In this document: positions 60,991 to 64,000 of the stretch, piece by piece
Numbering within the stretch: position 1 is the first letter of the stretch
Layout of the letters: every line of letters starts with the position of its first letter
Source: Umezawaea beigongshangensis
GTDB taxonomy: Bacteria; Actinomycetota; Actinomycetes; Mycobacteriales; Pseudonocardiaceae
Direction: 5' to 3'
Length of the DNA stretch: 64,000 nt
NCBI RefSeq assembly: GCF_016464305.1
Contig: NZ_JAEIOJ010000007.1
Coordinates: 62,001 to 126,000, forward strand
Program-made: the position numbers and the translations under genes
The notes under the pieces: model-generated
Database searches by the model: none
What the model saw: the letters and a program-made list of their open reading frames with translations, nothing else
Told to the model about the DNA's origin: nothing

Positions 60991-61605
60991 TCAGTTGCTG
61001 GTGGGGATCTGGCTGGCGCGACTGACGATCCGGTCGACGAAGCCGTACTCCAGCGCTTCCTTGGCCGTGAACCAGCGGTCGCGGTCCGAGTCGGCGACGA
61101 TGCGCTCCACCGACTGACCGGTGTGCTCGGCGATCAGCTCGGCCATCTCGTGCTTCGTGCGGGTGAGCATGTCGGCCTGGATCGCGATGTCGGCGGCCGT
61201 GCCACCGACGCCGGCGGAGGGCTGGTGCATCAGGATCCGCGCGTGCGGGAGGCACGAGCGCTTGCCGGGCGTGCCCGCGGAGAGCAGGAACTGCCCCATC
61301 GAGGCCGCCAGGCCCATCGCCACGGTCGCCACGTCCGGCTCGATGAGCTGCATCGTGTCGAAGATGGCCATGCCCGCGGTCACCGAGCCGCCGGGCGAGT
61401 TGATGTAGAGGGTGATGTCCTTCTCGGGGTCCTCCGCGGCGAGCAGGAGGAGCTGGGCCGTGATCTGGTTGGCGATGCCCTCTTCGACCTGAGTGCCCAG
61501 CACGATGATCCGCTCGCGGAGAAGCCGCTCGTACACCGAGTCGTTGAGGTTCATCCCCGCGGAACCCGACCGCATCTCGGGTGCCGGGAAGGAGTGCTGC
61601 GTCAC
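60991..61605 (-). CDS. clpP1: ATP-dependent Clp protease proteolytic subunit ClpP1
   Basis: A 204-residue subunit with catalytic Ser102 (LAASMGQ), His127 (ILMHQPS) and an Asp in the DRDRWF region. The GTG at 61605 gives an N-terminus like other actinobacterial ClpP1; a longer in-frame start is rejected. Upstream, the 128-base gap to tig contains a GGAGCG-N9-CGCTCC inverted repeat that may be a regulator site. Confidence 0.97.
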   Translation of the reverse strand: MTQHSFPAPEMRSGSAGMNLNDSVYERLLRERIIVLGTQVEEGIANQITAQLLLLAAEDPEKDITLYINSPGGSVTAGMAIFDTMQLIEPDVATVAMGLAASMGQFLLSAGTPGKRSCLPHARILMHQPSAGVGGTAADIAIQADMLTRTKHEMAELIAEHTGQSVERIVADSDRDRWFTAKEALEYGFVDRIVSRASQIPTSN

Positions 61606-61624
61606 GTCTGCCTGCCTTACTCCA

Positions 61625-61645
61625 GGAGCGGTGAACAATCGCTCC
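61625..61645. promoter_or_regulatory. inverted repeat upstream of clpP1
   Basis: GGAGCG and CGCTCC, 9 bases apart, 20 bases before the clpP1 start. Its spacing does not match the known ClgR box, so the regulator is unknown. Confidence 0.35.
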
Positions 61646-61687
61646 GCAGTGGTCTTGAGCAAATCTCTGCAACCGACCTTAACGAAG

Positions 61688-61719
61688 GCGGGCGGCGTCG
61701 ACTTCCCGACACCGCCCGC
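61688..61719 (-). terminator. terminator of tig
   Basis: An 8-bp stem, GCGGGCGG with CCGCCCGC, extended inside by GTC/GAC pairing, 15 bases past the tig stop on the minus strand. Confidence 0.7.
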
Positions 61720-61733
61720 GTTCGCTCAGGGCT

Positions 61734-63134
61734 TCACTTCTCGTTGGATTCCTCAGTGGACTCGACGACGTCGCCCTCGACCACGTCGACGGCCGCGGTC
61801 TCGTCGTCCGCCTTCTGCTCGCCGAACAGCTCGTCCAGGTCGACCGCGTTGCCGGTGGCGTCCGTCACGGTCGCCTGGCGCACGACCGTCGCGAGGGCCT
61901 TGCCGCGGCGCACGTCGGCGAAGATCGCGCCGAGCTGGCCGGACTGCTGCGCGCGCTGGACGTACTCGTCCGGGCTGATGCCGAAGCGCTGGGCCTGGTA
62001 GACGATCCGCTCGGTCAGCTCCGAGTCGGACACCGTGACCTGCTCGGCGTCGGCGATCGTGTCGAGCACGAGCTGCGTGCGCACGGCCTTCTCGGCCGAC
62101 TCGCGCAGCTCGGCGTCGAAGGCCTCCAGGGTCTGCCCCTGGCTCTCCAGGTACTCCCCGAACTTGGCCTCGTCGTGGTCGAACTCGTGCACGGCGTCGT
62201 GCTTCCGCGCGTCGATCTCGCCCTGGACGATGCTCTCGGGCAGCGGGACCTCGGTGGTCTCCAGCAGCGCGTCGAGGACCTTGTCGCGGGCCTGGACGCC
62301 CTGCTGCATCTTCTTGACGCGGGCCAGGCGCGTGCGCAGGTCGTCCTTCAGCTCGTCCAGCGTGTCGAACTCGCTGGCGAGCTGGGCGAACTCGTCGTCC
62401 AGCTCGGGGAGCTGACGCTCCTTGACGGTGTTCAGGACGACGCTGACCTCGGCCTCGCGACCGGAGTGCTCACCGGCGACCAGGGTCGTGGCGAAGGTCT
62501 TGGTCTCGCCCTCGGACGCGCCGATCAGCGCGTCGTCGATGCCCTCGACGAGCTGGCCGGAGCCGATCTCGTAGGACAGGCCGGCCGTGCGGGCCTCCTC
62601 GACCTCTTCGCCGTCGACCGTGGCGGACAGGTCGACGACCACGAAGTCGCCGTCCTGCGCCGGCCGCTGGACGCCGGTCAGGGTGCCGAAGCGCGCGCGG
62701 AGCTCATCGAGCTGCTCGTCGACATCGGCGTCGGTGACCTCCTGGTCGTCGACGCTGACGGACAGCTCACCGAAGGCGGGAACCGTGATCTCGGGACGGA
62801 CGTCGACCTCGGCCGTGAAGGCCAGGGAGTCACCGTCCTCGATCTTGGTCACCTCGAAGTCGGGGCGGCCAAGGGCACGCACCTCGCCGCTGTTCACGGC
62901 CTCCAGGTACTTCGCCGGAACGGCCTCCTGCACGACCTCGTCCAGGACCGGGGCGCGCCCGATCCGGTTCTCCAGGACACGGGCGGGGGCCTTGCCGGGG
63001 CGGAAACCGGGGATGCGCACCTGCTTGGCGAGCTTCCGGTACGCGCGGTCGAAGCTCGGCTTGAGCTCGTCGAACGGCACCTCGACGTTGATCCGGACCC
63101 GCGTCGGGCTCAGGTGCTCGACGGTGCTCTTCAA
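61734..63134 (-). CDS. tig: trigger factor (ribosome-associated chaperone)
   Basis: A 466-residue peptidyl-prolyl isomerase and chaperone at the ribosome exit tunnel. The N-terminal ribosome-binding signature GFRPGKAP is at 43-50; the FKBP-like domain (about 155-240) and the long helical C-terminal domain follow. The start is a TTG at 63134, preceded by GAGGAG at 6 nt and giving the standard N-terminus (M)[18 protein letters not shown]; the ATG and GTG codons further up have no similarity to the family. The tail is acidic, as is common. It is next to clpP1 in the classic tig-clpP-clpX order. Confidence 0.97.
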   Translation of the reverse strand: MKSTVEHLSPTRVRINVEVPFDELKPSFDRAYRKLAKQVRIPGFRPGKAPARVLENRIGRAPVLDEVVQEAVPAKYLEAVNSGEVRALGRPDFEVTKIEDGDSLAFTAEVDVRPEITVPAFGELSVSVDDQEVTDADVDEQLDELRARFGTLTGVQRPAQDGDFVVVDLSATVDGEEVEEARTAGLSYEIGSGQLVEGIDDALIGASEGETKTFATTLVAGEHSGREAEVSVVLNTVKERQLPELDDEFAQLASEFDTLDELKDDLRTRLARVKKMQQGVQARDKVLDALLETTEVPLPESIVQGEIDARKHDAVHEFDHDEAKFGEYLESQGQTLEAFDAELRESAEKAVRTQLVLDTIADAEQVTVSDSELTERIVYQAQRFGISPDEYVQRAQQSGQLGAIFADVRRGKALATVVRQATVTDATGNAVDLDELFGEQKADDETAAVDVVEGDVVESTEESNEK

Positions 63135-63302
63135 CGTGATCTCCTCGTAGCGAACATGACGTGCGGAACACCCGGATATCGCCACGTTCAGCGCCGGGAT
63201 ACCCGACGAGTCTAGGCGAGATGCCCTGCCCGACGACGTGGCGGGGTGGATTCGCCCCGTCGTGCGCACCGTCCGGGAGCACGAGGGACGCCCGGAACGC
63301 GA

Positions 63303-63340
63303 GAGCGCCCGCCGGGACGTGGTCGTCCGGGCGGGCGCTC
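63303..63340 (-). terminator. terminator of tRNA-Pro
   Basis: An 11-bp outer stem, GAGCGCCCGCC with GGCGGGCGCTC, and an inner GGACG/CGTCC stem with a TGGT loop, 22 bases after the tRNA 3' end on the minus strand. Confidence 0.75.
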
Positions 63341-63361
63341 CTCCGTGCAGATCCTCGACCG

Positions 63362-63435
63362 TCGGGGCGACAGGATTTGAACCTGCGACCCCTCGCTCCC
63401 AAAGCGAGTGCGCTACCAAGCTGCGCCACGCCCCG
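63362..63435 (-). tRNA. tRNA-Pro (TGG)
   Basis: A 74-base tRNA on the minus strand. The 7-bp acceptor stem is CGGGGCG with CGCCCCG and discriminator A; the D-arm is GCGCAGCTTGGTAGCGC, the anticodon loop carries TGG in a CTCGC/GCGAG stem, and the T-arm has GGTTCAAATCC. CCA is not encoded. It is divergent from tRNA-Gly. Confidence 0.96.
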
Positions 63436-63469
63436 GTCGGCACGACCTCTCGGGGAGGTGGTGTGCGAG

Positions 63470-63494
63470 CAGCTTAGCGCGACGCGCTAAGCTG
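63470..63494. promoter_or_regulatory. palindrome with back-to-back tRNA promoters
   Basis: A perfect 11-bp inverted repeat, CAGCTTAGCGC and GCGCTAAGCTG, with GAC between. Each arm contains TAAGCT in the correct orientation for a -10 hexamer: 63488-63493 for tRNA-Gly (plus) and 63476-63471 for tRNA-Pro (minus), placing transcription starts 20-30 bases before each tRNA. No clear -35 is visible. Confidence 0.6.
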
Positions 63495-63522
63495 TTTCCG
63501 CGCCCTCCCCGCGAGGGTGCAC

Positions 63523-63593
63523 GCGGGTGTAGCTCAATGGTAGAGCCCCAGCCTTCCAAGCTGGTCATGCCGGTTCGATCCCGGTCACCCGCT
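63523..63593 (+). tRNA. tRNA-Gly (TCC)
   Basis: A 71-base tRNA. The acceptor stem is GCGGGTG with CACCCGC and discriminator T; the D-arm TAGCTCAATGGTAGAGC, the anticodon stem CCAGC/GCTGG around the loop CTTCCAA (anticodon TCC), and the T-arm GGTTCGATCCC are regular. CCA not encoded. Confidence 0.96.
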
Positions 63594-63613
63594 CAGGTCA
63601 CACCTCGCAGGTC

Positions 63614-63649
63614 GGGAGGGGTGCTCCCCGCACGGGGAGCACCCCTCCC
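63614..63649 (+). terminator. terminator of tRNA-Gly
   Basis: A perfect 17-bp stem (63614-63630 with 63633-63649; GGGAGGGGTGCTCCCCG on the left arm) with a 2-base spacer, 20 bases after the tRNA, followed by GTCGTTTC. A very stable hairpin. Confidence 0.9.
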
Positions 63650-63807
63650 GTCGTTTCACCCGAGCGCGCTCGCGGACCGCGCCACGAGTCCGGCGACGAC
63701 CGCCGGTCGGCCGCACGGCAGGTGCGCGGCACGCGGGAACCTCCGCAGGCGTGTCCTCGTTGTCCGGTTGTCGGAGGCAGGTGGCCACCGGCAGTACAGG
63801 AGGACCC

Positions 63808-64000
63808 GTGAGCGGCGCGATTCTCGTGCTCGTGCTGGTCGTCGCGGTGGCGGGCATCGGCTTCTACTTCGCCAGGAACCGCGCGGCGGCCAAGCAGCAG
63901 GAACTGGAAGACGCCAGGGCGGACGCACGCCGCTGGGTCGAGCGGCTCGGCGGGCAGGTCGTGAACCTGACGGGAAGCGACGTGGCGTCCCAGCAGGCGC
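63808..64000 (+). CDS. membrane-anchored hypothetical protein (5' part only)
   Basis: The first 64 codons of a gene that runs off the window. The GTG at 63808 has AGGAGG 5 nt upstream. One N-terminal membrane helix (about 3-23; AILVLVLVVAVAGIGFYF) is followed by a charged helical segment (AAAKQQELEDARADARRWVE) that could begin a coiled coil. Function unknown. Confidence 0.8.
   Translation, partial: MSGAILVLVLVVAVAGIGFYFARNRAAAKQQELEDARADARRWVERLGGQVVNLTGSDVASQQA

Noticed and set aside
61606-61733. ClgR box before clpP1
   Set aside because: The inverted repeat has GCG-N9-CGC spacing, not the CGC-N5-GCG form known for ClgR.
63362-63593. Integration site of a mobile element in the tRNA genes
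   Set aside because: Both tRNA genes are intact, no direct repeat of a tRNA 3' end and no integrase were seen in the window.
1-64000. CRISPR arrays, insertion sequences, rRNA genes
   Set aside because: No spaced repeat array, transposase motif or rRNA sequence was seen on either strand. The tandem repeats at 18337 and 56397 have no unique spacers.

Overview
The window is about 72% GC, with near-universal G/C at third codon positions, many GTG starts and dense stop-start overlaps. It is actinobacterial chromosome, most likely from a Pseudonocardiales genus of the Saccharothrix/Lentzea/Actinosynnema kind. That assignment is inferred from gene order, the XRE-DUF5753/DUF397 pair and the tandem P450-ferredoxin genes; no rRNA is present to settle it. 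Nearly all housekeeping genes are on the minus strand and follow the order known from Mycobacterium tuberculosis Rv2413c-Rv2462c: comEA, degV, octT, gpgP, rsfS, nadD, proA, proB, obg, rpmA, rplU, rne, ndk, DUF4233, folC, valS, clpX, clpP2, clpP1, tig. Lineage-specific genes are inserted into this backbone.

Region by region. 1-7.5 kb: comEC/comEA, a DegV fatty-acid-binding protein, the OctT/GpgP pair of glucosylglycerate metabolism, rsfS, a methyltransferase and nadD. 7.6-11.3 kb: two tandem P450-ferredoxin gene pairs below a TetR gene, with a good promoter and a perfect palindromic operator over the expected transcription start. 11.3-19.5 kb: proA, a RecQ helicase carrying a phosphoribosyltransferase-like tail, an MHS-family transporter, an XRE/DUF397 pair, two small secreted SH3-like proteins and proB. 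19.5-21.7 kb: obgE, rpmA, rplU, with a real intrinsic terminator just upstream of obgE. 21.8-28.2 kb: an inserted four-gene operon that looks like a remodelled carbohydrate ABC transporter: an ABC ATPase homologue that has lost every catalytic motif, a solute-binding lipoprotein, a MalF-MalG permease fusion with an extra inserted domain, and a membrane-anchored NB-ARC/TPR protein that has lost its P-loop lysine. This is the best candidate in the window for an undescribed system.

28.3-36 kb: rne/rng and the TIGR03936 and TIGR03960 radical-SAM-associated genes, split by a convergent secreted subtilisin. 36.4-40.5 kb: a membrane Ser/Thr kinase and a three-gene ABC-2 exporter. 40.6-48.6 kb: ndk, a decayed alpha-amylase fragment with palindromic operator-like sites, PhoD phosphatase, DUF4233, folC, a DUF3152 lipoprotein and valS. 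48.7-56.5 kb: a membrane protein with a probable C-terminal frameshift, then a formate/oxalate-type locus: FdhF/YdeP molybdenum oxidoreductase, a phytoene-desaturase-like flavoprotein, an OFA-family transporter with its 38-residue small subunit, FdhD and a CaiB/BaiF CoA-transferase remnant. 56.5-58.8 kb: a secreted esterase, a methyltransferase and a small alpha/beta hydrolase. 58.9-63.1 kb: clpX, clpP2, clpP1, tig. 63.3-64 kb: divergent tRNA-Pro(TGG) and tRNA-Gly(TCC) genes that share a palindromic promoter region, then the start of a membrane-anchored protein.

Starts were set by Shine-Dalgarno spacing, overlap with the upstream gene and family N-termini. Functions rest on recognised motifs and gene order, not on database searches.
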